The position numbers and the translations under genes are program-made. Below are positions 23,890 to 33,195 of a DNA stretch of 36,733 bases, piece by piece; the first letter of the stretch is position 1; each line of letters opens with the position of its first letter. The notes beneath the pieces are model-generated. The model did not search any database and was not told the origin of the DNA. It worked only from the letters and a program-made list of their open reading frames with translations. The stretch is from Klebsiella pneumoniae (GTDB lineage Bacteria > Pseudomonadota > Gammaproteobacteria > Pseudomonadales > CAMAPQ01), in NCBI GenBank assembly GCA_945860125.1, contig CAMAPQ010000020.1, positions 1-36,733 of the forward strand, read 5' to 3'.

Positions 23890-24215
23890 TGAGCAAAGAT
23901 CGACTTCACCTGCGCCCTATCGATAGACAATGCCTATTGAGCCTTATAAACCAGCATCTTCCTGATATTGAGGTATGGGCTTACGGGAGCAGAGTTAAGG
24001 GGAGAAGCCACGAGGGAAGCGATCTTGATTTGGTGCTTCGCAAGCAAAACCTAACCAATATTGAGCCAGATCGGCTTGCCGCCTTTAAAGAAGCACTGCA
24101 AGAATCCGCCATTCCATTCTTAGTCGAAGCGAAAGATTGGGCAACACTGCCCGCAAGTTTTCTTGCTGAAATTGAGAAAGACTATGAAGTGCTCATAACG
24201 CAAACACAGGCTTAA
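23889..24215 (+). CDS. minimal nucleotidyltransferase (MNT, HI0073-like)
   Basis: 108 aa; YGSRVKGRSHEGSDLDLV = GSX10DXD catalytic motif; coupled to the HEPN gene. Confidence 0.9.
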   Translation: MSKDRLHLRPIDRQCLLSLINQHLPDIEVWAYGSRVKGRSHEGSDLDLVLRKQNLTNIEPDRLAAFKEALQESAIPFLVEAKDWATLPASFLAEIEKDYEVLITQTQA

Positions 24216-24223
24216 TATTAATA

Positions 24224-24328
24224 TTAGGACTTACGCAAAATTGTCCCAGCAAGACGTCGCGATGAAGGCAGTACAAATCGTACGACGAAGCTTGACAACA
24301 AAGCTGGGCAGCTTTGCGTAAGTCCTAA
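24224..24328. mobile_element. 105-bp MITE-like palindromic element with perfect 16-bp terminal inverted repeats
   Basis: TTAGGACTTACGCAAA (24224-24239) / TTTGCGTAAGTCCTAA (24313-24328); inner CCCAGC/GCTGGG pairing; possible 3-bp ATA flanking duplication. Confidence 0.7.
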
Positions 24329-24338
24329 ATATAAACAA

Positions 24339-25037
24339 CTAAACACTCGCCCAAATTTGCACTGCTCTCATTGGCGCGCCATTTTCACGGGGCCAAACAT
24401 AAAAACCAGGAAATCTTGATTCAGGCCATTCGTTTTCAAGCCTTAACCAATCAAACTTTTTAAATACATCGAAGTGAACAGGATTCACGTAAGCAATTTT
24501 TATTTTTGCAGGATTTTTCTTCTGCTCTTGCGCAACAATAGTTAAAAACGCTTCTACTGTTTCAGCGCCAAAGGGATTATAAAGAAAAAATCGATCTATA
24601 TTTTCATAGCGACGCGCAGTTGCAGAAACATTATCAATACTTCCCGCGTTTTTGACTGCATTTTTTGACTGCATTTTTTTAACATTAGCTTGTGCAATTT
24701 GCGCAAGTTCTTCGTCAATTTCTACACCAATCACTTCTGCAAAATTCAGCGTCATCGCGGCGCACACCACACGCCCCTTACCACAACCAATATCAGCAAA
24801 AGTGTTTTCAGAAGAAACACCTAAGGCTGCAAGCACAGGAAAAATAACGGTGTACGGTACAGGCTCATAAGATACAGCATCTTTATGAAGAGTATTTCTT
24901 TTAATACCAACGGTACTTATACCCATGCGCCACTCACAGAAAACATCATGCCACTTAGCATAATGATTATATAGCTTCTCTTTAAGGCCTAACCCACGCA
25001 GCGGTTTTAAACAACGCGAAATAATTTGGTTAATCAT
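24339..25037 (-). CDS. class I SAM-dependent methyltransferase
   Basis: FADIGCGKGRVVCAAMTL...VIGVEIDEEL Rossmann/SAM motif I-II; FLYNPFGAETVEAFL. Confidence 0.8.
   Translation of the reverse strand: MINQIISRCLKPLRGLGLKEKLYNHYAKWHDVFCEWRMGISTVGIKRNTLHKDAVSYEPVPYTVIFPVLAALGVSSENTFADIGCGKGRVVCAAMTLNFAEVIGVEIDEELAQIAQANVKKMQSKNAVKNAGSIDNVSATARRYENIDRFFLYNPFGAETVEAFLTIVAQEQKKNPAKIKIAYVNPVHFDVFKKFDWLRLENEWPESRFPGFYVWPRENGAPMRAVQIWASV
24649..24680 (-). repeat. 13-bp tandem repeat inside the methyltransferase CDS
   Basis: Plus strand TTTTT GACTGCATTTTTT GACTGCATTTTTT T, two exact 13-mers (24654-24666, 24667-24679) plus a partial unit. Confidence 0.85.
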
Positions 25038-25099
25038 ACTCTTTCTTTTACCTTATTTTAAAAAACCCAAATTTACAGTAAGACCTAACACAGGCAACA

Positions 25100-25933
25100 T
25101 TATAATTTTTTAATCATCTCGATTGCTGGCAATGTCTTCGGCAGAACATTACGCCAAACAAAAAAAGCTTCGGCAGCCTGCTCAACTAACATGCCTAATC
25201 CATCGCATAATTGAACAGCGCCTAATTTTTCAGCCATCTTTAAAAAAGGCGTTTGTTCTTTGCCATAAACAAGATCATAACAAAAGGTATGCGCTGAAAG
25301 CGTTGAGAAAGGAATGGCAATATTTTGATTGCTCACCCCCATAGACGTTCCATTAATTAAAAAATCAACTTTATCTTCGCTAAACATTTGCTCGCACTCA
25401 CGTGAATCAAGCGCAAAAACATTGGGAAAATGAGCAGAAAAATAAGCGGCTAATCCTTGCGCTTTTTCATGCGTACGATTAACCACATAAACGTTTGCAG
25501 GCTGCTTTTCAAGCATTGGTGCAAGAATTCCTCGCACTGCCCCACCAGCACCTAAAATAACAACATTTTTATTCTTAAAATCACAATGATGATTTTGATA
25601 AATATCACGCATAAAACCAACGCCATCGGTATTATCACCCTCTACTTCATTTTGAGCATTTAAATAAAGCGTATTGACTGCTTGTGCTAATTGCGCACGC
25701 TGCGTTACTTTTTTGGCCAAAGCAAAAGCGGTTTCTTTAAAAGGCACTGTAATATTTAAACCCTTCCCGCCTTCAGAAAAAAAAGCACGGACAGCTTGCT
25801 CAAAAAGCCCAGGCTCAATATCGCGCTTATCATATATAATTTCACACGCCACACTTTGAGCAAAAAAATGATGAATTAACGGCGATAAACTCTGTTTCAC
25901 AGGATGCCCAAACACGGCATAATGATCGATCAT
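25100..25933 (-). CDS. aroE: shikimate dehydrogenase (NADP+)
   Basis: YAVFGHPVKQSLSPLIH, NITVPFKE, DNTDGVGF, VILGAGGAVRGI, NGTSMG. Confidence 0.97.
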   Translation of the reverse strand: MIDHYAVFGHPVKQSLSPLIHHFFAQSVACEIIYDKRDIEPGLFEQAVRAFFSEGGKGLNITVPFKETAFALAKKVTQRAQLAQAVNTLYLNAQNEVEGDNTDGVGFMRDIYQNHHCDFKNKNVVILGAGGAVRGILAPMLEKQPANVYVVNRTHEKAQGLAAYFSAHFPNVFALDSRECEQMFSEDKVDFLINGTSMGVSNQNIAIPFSTLSAHTFCYDLVYGKEQTPFLKMAEKLGAVQLCDGLGMLVEQAAEAFFVWRNVLPKTLPAIEMIKKL

Positions 25934-26028
25934 ACTTCAAAGTCTCCTTATGCCTAAAACGCCCAAGTAATAATTTTATTCGCAAATTAATGATAAATCG
26001 CAGTGTAACGAATTAGGTTTCAGAACTC

Positions 26029-26156
26029 TAGACCGTTCGTTATTGGAATCACCGGGGAGGCGGCAAGAGCGTGAACCCCATGAGCATAGATAAACTATGT
26101 GATTGGGGTGAATGAACGCTGCCAACAATGCCGTGGTTTCAAGTACGAACGGTATA
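26029..26156 (+). repeat. ERIC/IRU-like imperfect palindrome, copy 1
   Basis: 128 bp; ends TAGACCGTTCGT...ACGAACGGTATA; core GAACCCCATGAGCATAGATAAACTATGTGATTGGGGTGAA, 40 nt identical to copy 2. Confidence 0.85.
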
Positions 26157-26263
26157 CCACCGAAATGAGCGCACGTGATGCTTGTGGTGGCATGCTTCAA
26201 TTTTGTAGACTAGGCAACTTGAAGTATTCAGACTCGTAACGACCAAGCCAAGGAGGCATAATT

Positions 26264-27466
26264 ATGCATTTTTCATCAATAGGTTTTCCTAAAAAAATGA
26301 GCGTGCTATTTGTTATTCCATCGCTTTTTTTATTAAGTTTAACCGCTTGCAATAATTCAGAAAAAACACCCGCACAAACAGCAGAGGTTGTACAAATTGA
26401 AACCATTAAAATTGGTGTTGTTGCACCACTCACAGGCCCACAAGCGCATTTGGGCAAAGAATTTAAAGATGGCGCCGAAATGGCTGCTGACGAAATGAAT
26501 ACTAAAATGGCGCAAACGAAGGGGCTTATTGGCGGAAAACAAGTAACGTTTGTGATCGTTGCGGAAGATGATCAGGCAGATCCTAAAACAGCAACACTCG
26601 TCGCACAAAAACTTGCCGACCAAAATGTGAGCGGCGTGGTGGGTCACCTCAATTCTGGCACTTCAATTCCCGCCTCAAGAATCTACGCAGAAGCGGGCAT
26701 TCCTCAAGTATCGCCTTCCGCTACTGCGGTGGCTTATACCTCTCAAGGTTACAACACCACTTTTCGAGTGGTTGCTAACGACTTACAACAAGGCTCTGTT
26801 CTGGGACAGTCTGCTGTCACAAAACTTAATGCGAAAAAAATTGCTGTGATTGATGATCGCACAGCTTATGGGCAAGGGCTTGCTAATCAAGTTGAAAAAT
26901 CTGCTAAAGAAGCCGGCGCAGAAATTGTTGCGCATGAATTTACGACAGATAAATCAACCGACTTCACCGCAATTCTTACTTCAATAAAGGCAAAAAACCC
27001 AGAGGTTATCTTTTTTGGTGGTATGGATACGCAAGCGGCACCCTTGGTAAAACAACTAAAAGCGCTTGGGATAAAAGCGATTTTAGTTGTAGGTGATGGC
27101 GGCCAATCTGCTGAATTTATTCACATAGCAGGCGAAGCGGCTGAAGGCACGGTGGGAAGCTCACCAGGGCTACCAATTGAACAAATGCCAGGCGGCCCTG
27201 CTTTTATAGCTACTTTTACAGAACATTATGGCAAAATTCAAAATTATGCGCCTTATGCTCATGATGCCGCTGCTGTATTAATGGCTGCGATAAAAGAGGC
27301 TGACTCAGCCATGCCTGAGAAATATTTGCCCACTCTACATAAAATCAACTATACCGGTGTAACAGGCAACATCACTTTTGACGAGAAAGGCGACATTAAA
27401 AGCGGCGCAATTACCCTCTACCAAGTAAAAGAGGGGCAATGGCAAGTGCTGGACGTTATACGCTAA
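26264..27466 (+). CDS. livK: branched-chain amino-acid ABC transporter substrate-binding protein, predicted lipoprotein
   Basis: Signal peptide with lipobox FLLSLTAC; IKIGVVAPLTGPQAHLGKEFKDGAEMAADEMN; AGGAGG RBS; upstream of livHMGF. Confidence 0.93.
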   Translation: MHFSSIGFPKKMSVLFVIPSLFLLSLTACNNSEKTPAQTAEVVQIETIKIGVVAPLTGPQAHLGKEFKDGAEMAADEMNTKMAQTKGLIGGKQVTFVIVAEDDQADPKTATLVAQKLADQNVSGVVGHLNSGTSIPASRIYAEAGIPQVSPSATAVAYTSQGYNTTFRVVANDLQQGSVLGQSAVTKLNAKKIAVIDDRTAYGQGLANQVEKSAKEAGAEIVAHEFTTDKSTDFTAILTSIKAKNPEVIFFGGMDTQAAPLVKQLKALGIKAILVVGDGGQSAEFIHIAGEAAEGTVGSSPGLPIEQMPGGPAFIATFTEHYGKIQNYAPYAHDAAAVLMAAIKEADSAMPEKYLPTLHKINYTGVTGNITFDEKGDIKSGAITLYQVKEGQWQVLDVIR

Positions 27467-27496
27467 AACACCGAACAACCTAACTAACAACCTAAC

Positions 27497-27623
27497 TATA
27501 CCCAAAGTAATTGGAATCACGGTGAGGCGGCAAGAGAGAGAACCCCATGAGCATAGATAAACTATGTGATTGGGGTGAACGAGCACAGCCAACAATGCCG
27601 TGTTTTCAAGTACGAAGGGTATA
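27497..27623 (+). repeat. ERIC/IRU-like imperfect palindrome, copy 2
   Basis: 127 bp; TATACCCAAAGTAATTGGAATCAC...GTTTTCAAGTACGAAGGGTATA; same core as copy 1. Confidence 0.87.
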
Positions 27624-27636
27624 GGGCGAGCATGTA

Positions 27637-28566
27637 TTGGAAACCTTTTTACAGCAACTGATTAACGGCCTAGTGCTTGGCAGCGTGTATGCGCTTGTTG
27701 CGCTCGGCTATACCATGGTTTATGGCATTCTTGGCTTAATCAATTTTGCGCACGGCGATATTGTGATGATTGGCGCTATGGTTGCTACCGCTGTGGTTGC
27801 TGCAATACTAGGCTTTGAACCAAATCTGCCTCATTTAATGACTTTATTCATCGGTGTTTTTGCCGGCATTATTGCGTGCATGATCACAGGTTTTTTAATT
27901 GAGCGAATTGCCTACCGCCCTTTAAGACACGCCCCTAAACTATCACCACTGATTACCGCAATAGGTGTTTCTATTGTTTTGCAAAATATGGCGATGATCA
28001 TCTGGGGGAAACACTACATTCCCTTCCCTCATGTGATCAATGTTATTCAATATGATTTTTTTAATGCCTCTTTTTCAAACCTTCAAGTTGTAATTGTTTG
28101 TTTATCTGCCCTTACAATGTTTGCACTTTTTTTACTGGTGCAAAAAACAAAGCTGGGCTGCGCGATGAGAGCAACGGCTTCTTCACCAGAAATTGCTCGT
28201 TTAATGGGCGTGAATACCAATAGCATTATCTCTGTGACATTTATTATAGGCTCGGCCTTGGCAGCAATTGCGGGGGTTATGGTGAGTGCTTATTACGGCG
28301 TCATTCACTATTACATGGGTTTTATGCTGGGACTGAAAGCATTTACGGCTGCGGTACTCGGCGGCATTGGTAATATTTTCGGCGCAATGCTCGGCGGACT
28401 GCTGCTGGGCGTCATTGAAAGCATGGCGGCAGGCTATATAGGCCCTTTAACGGGGGGATTTTTAGGCAGTCACTATCAGGACGTTTTTGCGTTTATTGTC
28501 TTAATTACGGTTCTTTTTTTTAGACCTTCAGGCTTACTAGGCGCGCCCGTCAATGAAAAATTATAA
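27637..28566 (+). CDS. livH: branched-chain amino-acid ABC transporter permease LivH
   Basis: LVLGSVYALVALGYTMVYGILGLINFAHGDI; TTG start with AGGG(CGAG) upstream. Confidence 0.95.
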   Translation: METFLQQLINGLVLGSVYALVALGYTMVYGILGLINFAHGDIVMIGAMVATAVVAAILGFEPNLPHLMTLFIGVFAGIIACMITGFLIERIAYRPLRHAPKLSPLITAIGVSIVLQNMAMIIWGKHYIPFPHVINVIQYDFFNASFSNLQVVIVCLSALTMFALFLLVQKTKLGCAMRATASSPEIARLMGVNTNSIISVTFIIGSALAAIAGVMVSAYYGVIHYYMGFMLGLKAFTAAVLGGIGNIFGAMLGGLLLGVIESMAAGYIGPLTGGFLGSHYQDVFAFIVLITVLFFRPSGLLGAPVNEKL

Positions 28567-29656
28567 AGAAGAAACCTTATTTCATCGTCTTTTTTTGGCG
28601 CAGGATCGCTTTAAAAAAAATCAGAAAACCGTTTGGGTTTCTTTCTTTCTTTTAGCTGTTTTTCTCGTTGCGCTGCCTTTTATAACGGAAATGAGCCTTG
28701 GTAAAACATGGTTACGTATTTTAAATTTTAGCCTGCTGTACTGCATGCTTGCTTTGGGGCTGAATATTGTTGTTGGTTATGCCGGATTGCTTGATTTAGG
28801 CTATATCGCTTTTTATGCGGTAGGCGCCTATATCTATGCTTTATTGTGTTCGCCCCATTTTGGCTTACATTGGCCGCTGTGGTTTGTTTTACCGCTGGGC
28901 GCCATGATCGCTGGCTTGTTTGGTGTTTTGCTTGGCGCGCCAACCCTCAAGCTACGAGGAGATTATCTGGCAATTGTCACGCTAGGCTTCGGTGAAATCA
29001 TTCGTATTTTCCTTAATAATCTCGATGCGCCGATCAATGTCACCAATGGACCTCAGGGCGTTAATCTTATCGATCCTCTCTCGATAGGCGCTTTCTCACT
29101 TAATCAATCTTCTATGCTATTTGGCATTAAAATTTCTGGCCTTGCTCAGTATTACTATCTATTTTTAGCCTTAACACTACTCATTATTTTTATTTCAATC
29201 AGGCTACAAAAGTCTCGCATTGGCAGAGCCTGGGTTGCAATCAGAGAAGATGAAATCGCCGCAGGTGCCATGGGAATTAATACACGAAATATTAAGCTAC
29301 TTGCTTTCGCAATGGGTGCTTCTTTTGGCGGACTAAGCGGTGGGCTTTTTGCTGGTTTTCAGGGATTTATCAGCCCCGAGAGCTTTGGGTTGATGGAATC
29401 TATTATGATTTTATGTATGGTGGTGCTAGGTGGTATGGGTAATGTCGCAGGCGTTATTTTAGGGGCGCTTTTATTAAGTATTCTGCCAGAAATGCTGCGT
29501 TATATTGGCTCGCTAGAAATGCTAATGTTCGGTAAAATCATTGTTGAACCTTCAGATTTACGCATGCTTATATTTGGTTTTTCTTTAATTATTCTCATGC
29601 TTTTTAAACCGTCAGGCTTGTTACCCGCCGCCACTCAAAAAAAGCAATTATCGTAA
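28553..29656 (+). CDS. livM: branched-chain amino-acid ABC transporter permease LivM
   Basis: ALGLNIVVGYAGLLDLGYIAFYAVGAY, GDYLAIVTLGFGEIIRI; overlaps livH by 14 nt. Confidence 0.95.
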   Translation: MKNYKEETLFHRLFLAQDRFKKNQKTVWVSFFLLAVFLVALPFITEMSLGKTWLRILNFSLLYCMLALGLNIVVGYAGLLDLGYIAFYAVGAYIYALLCSPHFGLHWPLWFVLPLGAMIAGLFGVLLGAPTLKLRGDYLAIVTLGFGEIIRIFLNNLDAPINVTNGPQGVNLIDPLSIGAFSLNQSSMLFGIKISGLAQYYYLFLALTLLIIFISIRLQKSRIGRAWVAIREDEIAAGAMGINTRNIKLLAFAMGASFGGLSGGLFAGFQGFISPESFGLMESIMILCMVVLGGMGNVAGVILGALLLSILPEMLRYIGSLEMLMFGKIIVEPSDLRMLIFGFSLIILMLFKPSGLLPAATQKKQLS

Positions 29657-29671
29657 CGGCATAGGCATTTT

Positions 29672-30442
29672 ATGACAAATCCCCTCTTAAAGGTGAATCA
29701 TCTTAGCAAGCAATTTGGCGGTGTTACCGCTCTAAATGATGTTTCGTTTGAGATCATACAAAATGAAGTTTTTGGTTTAATTGGCCCTAATGGCGCAGGC
29801 AAAACAACCTTGTTTAATGTCATTACAGGCTTCTATGAACCCTCACAGGGCGATGTATTCTTAAGTGGCTTTCCTATAAACAACTTAAAAACGCATGAAA
29901 TTGTGCAGCAGGGGTTAGCCCGCACATTTCAAAATATTCGGCTATTTTCAAGCATGAGCGCGCTTGAAAATGTCATGGTCGGCTTTCATGCGCGCACAAA
30001 AAAAGGCATTATTGGCGCAATTTTAAGGGATAAAAAAACAAAAGAAGAAGAGCATTTTATTAAAGAGCAAGCTGAAAAATTACTTCAATTTGTTGGATTG
30101 ACCACTCAAAAAAATCATCTTTCTACGCATTTATCGTATGGTGATCAGCGTCGATTAGAAATTGCAAGAGCACTCGCAACACAACCTTCTTTACTCGCAT
30201 TAGATGAGCCTGCCGCAGGAATGAATGCGACAGAAACAGATAAACTAAAAGAGCTTATCCAAAAAATAAAAGAAAAAAAAATAACAATTCTACTCATTGA
30301 GCATGATATGAAGCTTGTGATGGATAGTTGTGATCGCATTCTTGTGCTTAATTATGGCAAAAAAATTGCGCTAGGCTCCCCTAAAGAAATTCAGCAAAAT
30401 CCTTGCGTTATTGAAGCCTATTTAGGAGGCGCACTGTCTTGA
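29672..30442 (+). CDS. livG: branched-chain amino-acid ABC transporter ATP-binding protein LivG
   Basis: Walker A GPNGAGKTTL; LSYGDQRRLEIARALATQPSLLALDEPAAGMN. Confidence 0.95.
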   Translation: MTNPLLKVNHLSKQFGGVTALNDVSFEIIQNEVFGLIGPNGAGKTTLFNVITGFYEPSQGDVFLSGFPINNLKTHEIVQQGLARTFQNIRLFSSMSALENVMVGFHARTKKGIIGAILRDKKTKEEEHFIKEQAEKLLQFVGLTTQKNHLSTHLSYGDQRRLEIARALATQPSLLALDEPAAGMNATETDKLKELIQKIKEKKITILLIEHDMKLVMDSCDRILVLNYGKKIALGSPKEIQQNPCVIEAYLGGALS

Positions 30443-31185
30443 ATATGCTAGAAGTACAAAATTTATCTGTCTCTTATGGTGGTATTCAAGCGGTGAGATC
30501 TATTAGCCTTGAGATTAAGCAAGGCGAGCTTGTGAGCCTTATTGGCGCAAATGGTGCGGGTAAAACAACAACATTAAAATCAATCTGTGGCCTCATTCCG
30601 ATTACATCTGGGCAGGTGCTTTATCAAGGGGAGCCTCTTTGCCATAATACTTTTTTACTTGCGTCAAAAGGTATTGCTTTAGTGCCGGAAGGTCGAGGCG
30701 TCTTTAAAGGGCTTACGGTGCTTGAGAATTTAAAAATGGGTGCTTTTCATCGCAAGGATACAAACTGTATCAGTAAAGACCTTAATAATATCTATGAACT
30801 ATTTCCACTGCTATATGAAAGACAAACACAACAAGCGGCAACGCTTTCTGGTGGTGAACAGCAAATGATGGTGATTGCGCGTGCGATGATGAGTCGCCCT
30901 AAGTTACTTTTATTGGATGAGCCTAGCATGGGGCTTGCGCCACTGATGACCGATAAGATTTTTAATATTATAAAAAAAATTGCACGTGAGGGAATGACTG
31001 TATTGCTTGTTGAACAAAATGCTAAACTAGCACTCGAAATGAGCAACCGTGCCTACGTTATGGATAGCGGAGAAATGGTGCTAACAGGAGACGCTCACGA
31101 TCTCCTTAAAAACCCGAAAATTAAACAAGCTTATCTCGGCGAATGGACCGAAGATACAGGCGGTCATGAATCAGCCTTCGTCTAA
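30439..31185 (+). CDS. livF: branched-chain amino-acid ABC transporter ATP-binding protein LivF
   Basis: GANGAGKTTTLK, LSGGEQQMMVIARAMMSRPKLLLLDEPSMGLAP; start TTG 30439 or ATG 30445. Confidence 0.95.
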   Translation: MNMLEVQNLSVSYGGIQAVRSISLEIKQGELVSLIGANGAGKTTTLKSICGLIPITSGQVLYQGEPLCHNTFLLASKGIALVPEGRGVFKGLTVLENLKMGAFHRKDTNCISKDLNNIYELFPLLYERQTQQAATLSGGEQQMMVIARAMMSRPKLLLLDEPSMGLAPLMTDKIFNIIKKIAREGMTVLLVEQNAKLALEMSNRAYVMDSGEMVLTGDAHDLLKNPKIKQAYLGEWTEDTGGHESAFV

Positions 31186-31186
31186 A

Positions 31187-31216
31187 TTGGAAATAACCGA
31201 GATTCACTTATATAAT
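31187..31216 (+). promoter_or_regulatory. sigma70-type promoter upstream of rpoD
   Basis: TTGGAA (31187-31192), 18-nt spacer, TATAAT (31211-31216). Confidence 0.6.
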
Positions 31217-31260
31217 ACCCTGTTCAAAACGCATTCAATTTAAGGGGAAGCTTGTACTCC

Positions 31261-33117
31261 ATGAGCAACGACAACCAACAAAAGACTTCTCAATTAAAAT
31301 CCCTGATCGCCCGAGGAAAAGAACAAGGCTATCTAACCTACGCGGAAGTCAATGATCATCTGCCAGACGGGATCAATGATCCTGAGCAAATCGAAGATAT
31401 CATTGGCATGATCAATGATATGGGTATTCCTGTTTTTGAAGTGGCGCCTGATGAAGATACCCTTCTTTTGGCCTCAGAAACGCAGGATACAGATGAAGAT
31501 ATCGAAGAAGAAGCCGTGGCCGCGCTAACCTCTGTTGAGTCAGAGCCTGGTCGCACGACGGATCCTGTTCGTATGTACATGCGAGAGATGGGAACGGTTG
31601 AGCTTTTAACGCGCGAAGGTGAGATTGTCATTGCTAAGCGCATAGAAGAAGGCTTAAGACAGGTAATGCACTCACTGGCTCACTGGCCAAACGCCATGAA
31701 TCATCTGCTAGATGAGTACGCCTTAGTTGCAGAAGAAAAACGCAGATTAACCGACATTATTAGCGGTTACCTTGATCCTGTGCCTGAAGGTGTAATTATC
31801 CCTGTCGCTGAGATCATGATCGAAGAAAGCGAAGATAAGCCGCTTGTCGTTGATGAAGAAGCTGAAGGTATTGCGGAGGGTGATGAAGATGCCATTGACG
31901 GAAGTCTTGATCCCGTAGAAGCAAGCACACGCTTTAATAAACTGCGTGAACTATACGAAAAAGTAATTGAAACCACTAAGAAAAAAGGGCGCGCTCATAA
32001 AACGACCCTTGCAGCGCTTGATGATCTTTCTGCTTATTTTATGAATATTAAGCTTAGCAATAAGCTTTTTGAGGCACTTACCAGTGGCATTCGTCAAACC
32101 ATTGAACAAATACGTGATAGAGAACGTAATCTGTTAAAGACCTGCCTAAAAAAAGGCAAAATGCCAAGAAAAGACTTCATTAAAGAATTCCCTGGCAATG
32201 AAATAAATCTTAAGTGGGCTGATGAGCAAATTGCGAAGAAACGAGCTTATTCTGCCGCTTTAGAAGATGCCAGAGCAGAAATTATTAGCCACCAAAAGTC
32301 ATTCCAGGAAATTGAAAATAAAATTGGTTTATCGATTCTTGAAATTAAAGAAATCAACCGCAGAATGTCTGTTGGCGAAGCACAAACGCGACGCGCTAAA
32401 AAAGAAATGGTTGAAGCTAATTTAAGACTTGTTATTTCGATTGCTAAAAAATATACCAATCGCGGCCTGCAGTTTTTAGATCTTATTCAGGAAGGCAACA
32501 TTGGCTTGATGAAAGCGGTGGATAAGTTCGAGTATCGTCGAGGGTATAAGTTTTCAACTTATGCGACTTGGTGGATTCGCCAGGCAATTACCCGCTCAAT
32601 TGCTGACCAAGCACGTACTATTCGTATCCCCGTACACATGATTGAAACGATTAATAAGCTCAATCGTATCTCACGACAGTTACTGCAAGAGTCTGGTAGA
32701 GAGCCTTCTCCAGAAGAGTTAAGCAAAAAGCTTGAACTGCCAGAAGATAAAATTCGTAAAATTCTGAAGATTGCCAAAGAGCCGATCTCTATGGAAACGC
32801 CGATTGGTGATGACGATGATTCACATCTGGGCGATTTTATCGAAGATGGCATGATTCAATCTCCCATTGAGTCTGCCACTGCGGAAGGCTTAAAAGAAGC
32901 AACGCGCTGCGTGCTTGCCAGCCTAACTGCACGCGAAGCCAAAGTGCTTAGCATGCGTTTTGGTATCGATATGAATACAGATCACACGCTTGAAGAGGTT
33001 GGTAAACAATTTGACGTAACGCGTGAACGAATCCGTCAAATTGAAGCCAAGGCGCTTAGAAAATTGCGTCATCCTTCTCGCTCTGAACAGCTTCGTAGTT
33101 TCCTTGAAGATTTTTAA
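31261..33117 (+). CDS. rpoD: RNA polymerase primary sigma factor RpoD (sigma70)
   Basis: [64 protein letters not shown] and C-terminal [28 protein letters not shown] 31261 has AAGGGGAAG RBS. Confidence 0.98.
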   Translation: MSNDNQQKTSQLKSLIARGKEQGYLTYAEVNDHLPDGINDPEQIEDIIGMINDMGIPVFEVAPDEDTLLLASETQDTDEDIEEEAVAALTSVESEPGRTTDPVRMYMREMGTVELLTREGEIVIAKRIEEGLRQVMHSLAHWPNAMNHLLDEYALVAEEKRRLTDIISGYLDPVPEGVIIPVAEIMIEESEDKPLVVDEEAEGIAEGDEDAIDGSLDPVEASTRFNKLRELYEKVIETTKKKGRAHKTTLAALDDLSAYFMNIKLSNKLFEALTSGIRQTIEQIRDRERNLLKTCLKKGKMPRKDFIKEFPGNEINLKWADEQIAKKRAYSAALEDARAEIISHQKSFQEIENKIGLSILEIKEINRRMSVGEAQTRRAKKEMVEANLRLVISIAKKYTNRGLQFLDLIQEGNIGLMKAVDKFEYRRGYKFSTYATWWIRQAITRSIADQARTIRIPVHMIETINKLNRISRQLLQESGREPSPEELSKKLELPEDKIRKILKIAKEPISMETPIGDDDDSHLGDFIEDGMIQSPIESATAEGLKEATRCVLASLTAREAKVLSMRFGIDMNTDHTLEEVGKQFDVTRERIRQIEAKALRKLRHPSRSEQLRSFLEDF

Positions 33118-33195
33118 TCTTTAGTTTTCTGTATCCCTGAACCCGCCGAAGGGCTTTTTATATCTGTTATTCCTACCTTGAGCGGGAATAATAGA

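Noticed and set aside
25976-26200. Minus-strand ORF of 74 aa (and 27335..27595) sharing FIHPNHIVYLCSWGS-SCRL
   Set aside because: The shared peptide is the translation of the ERIC-like repeat copies, not a protein family.
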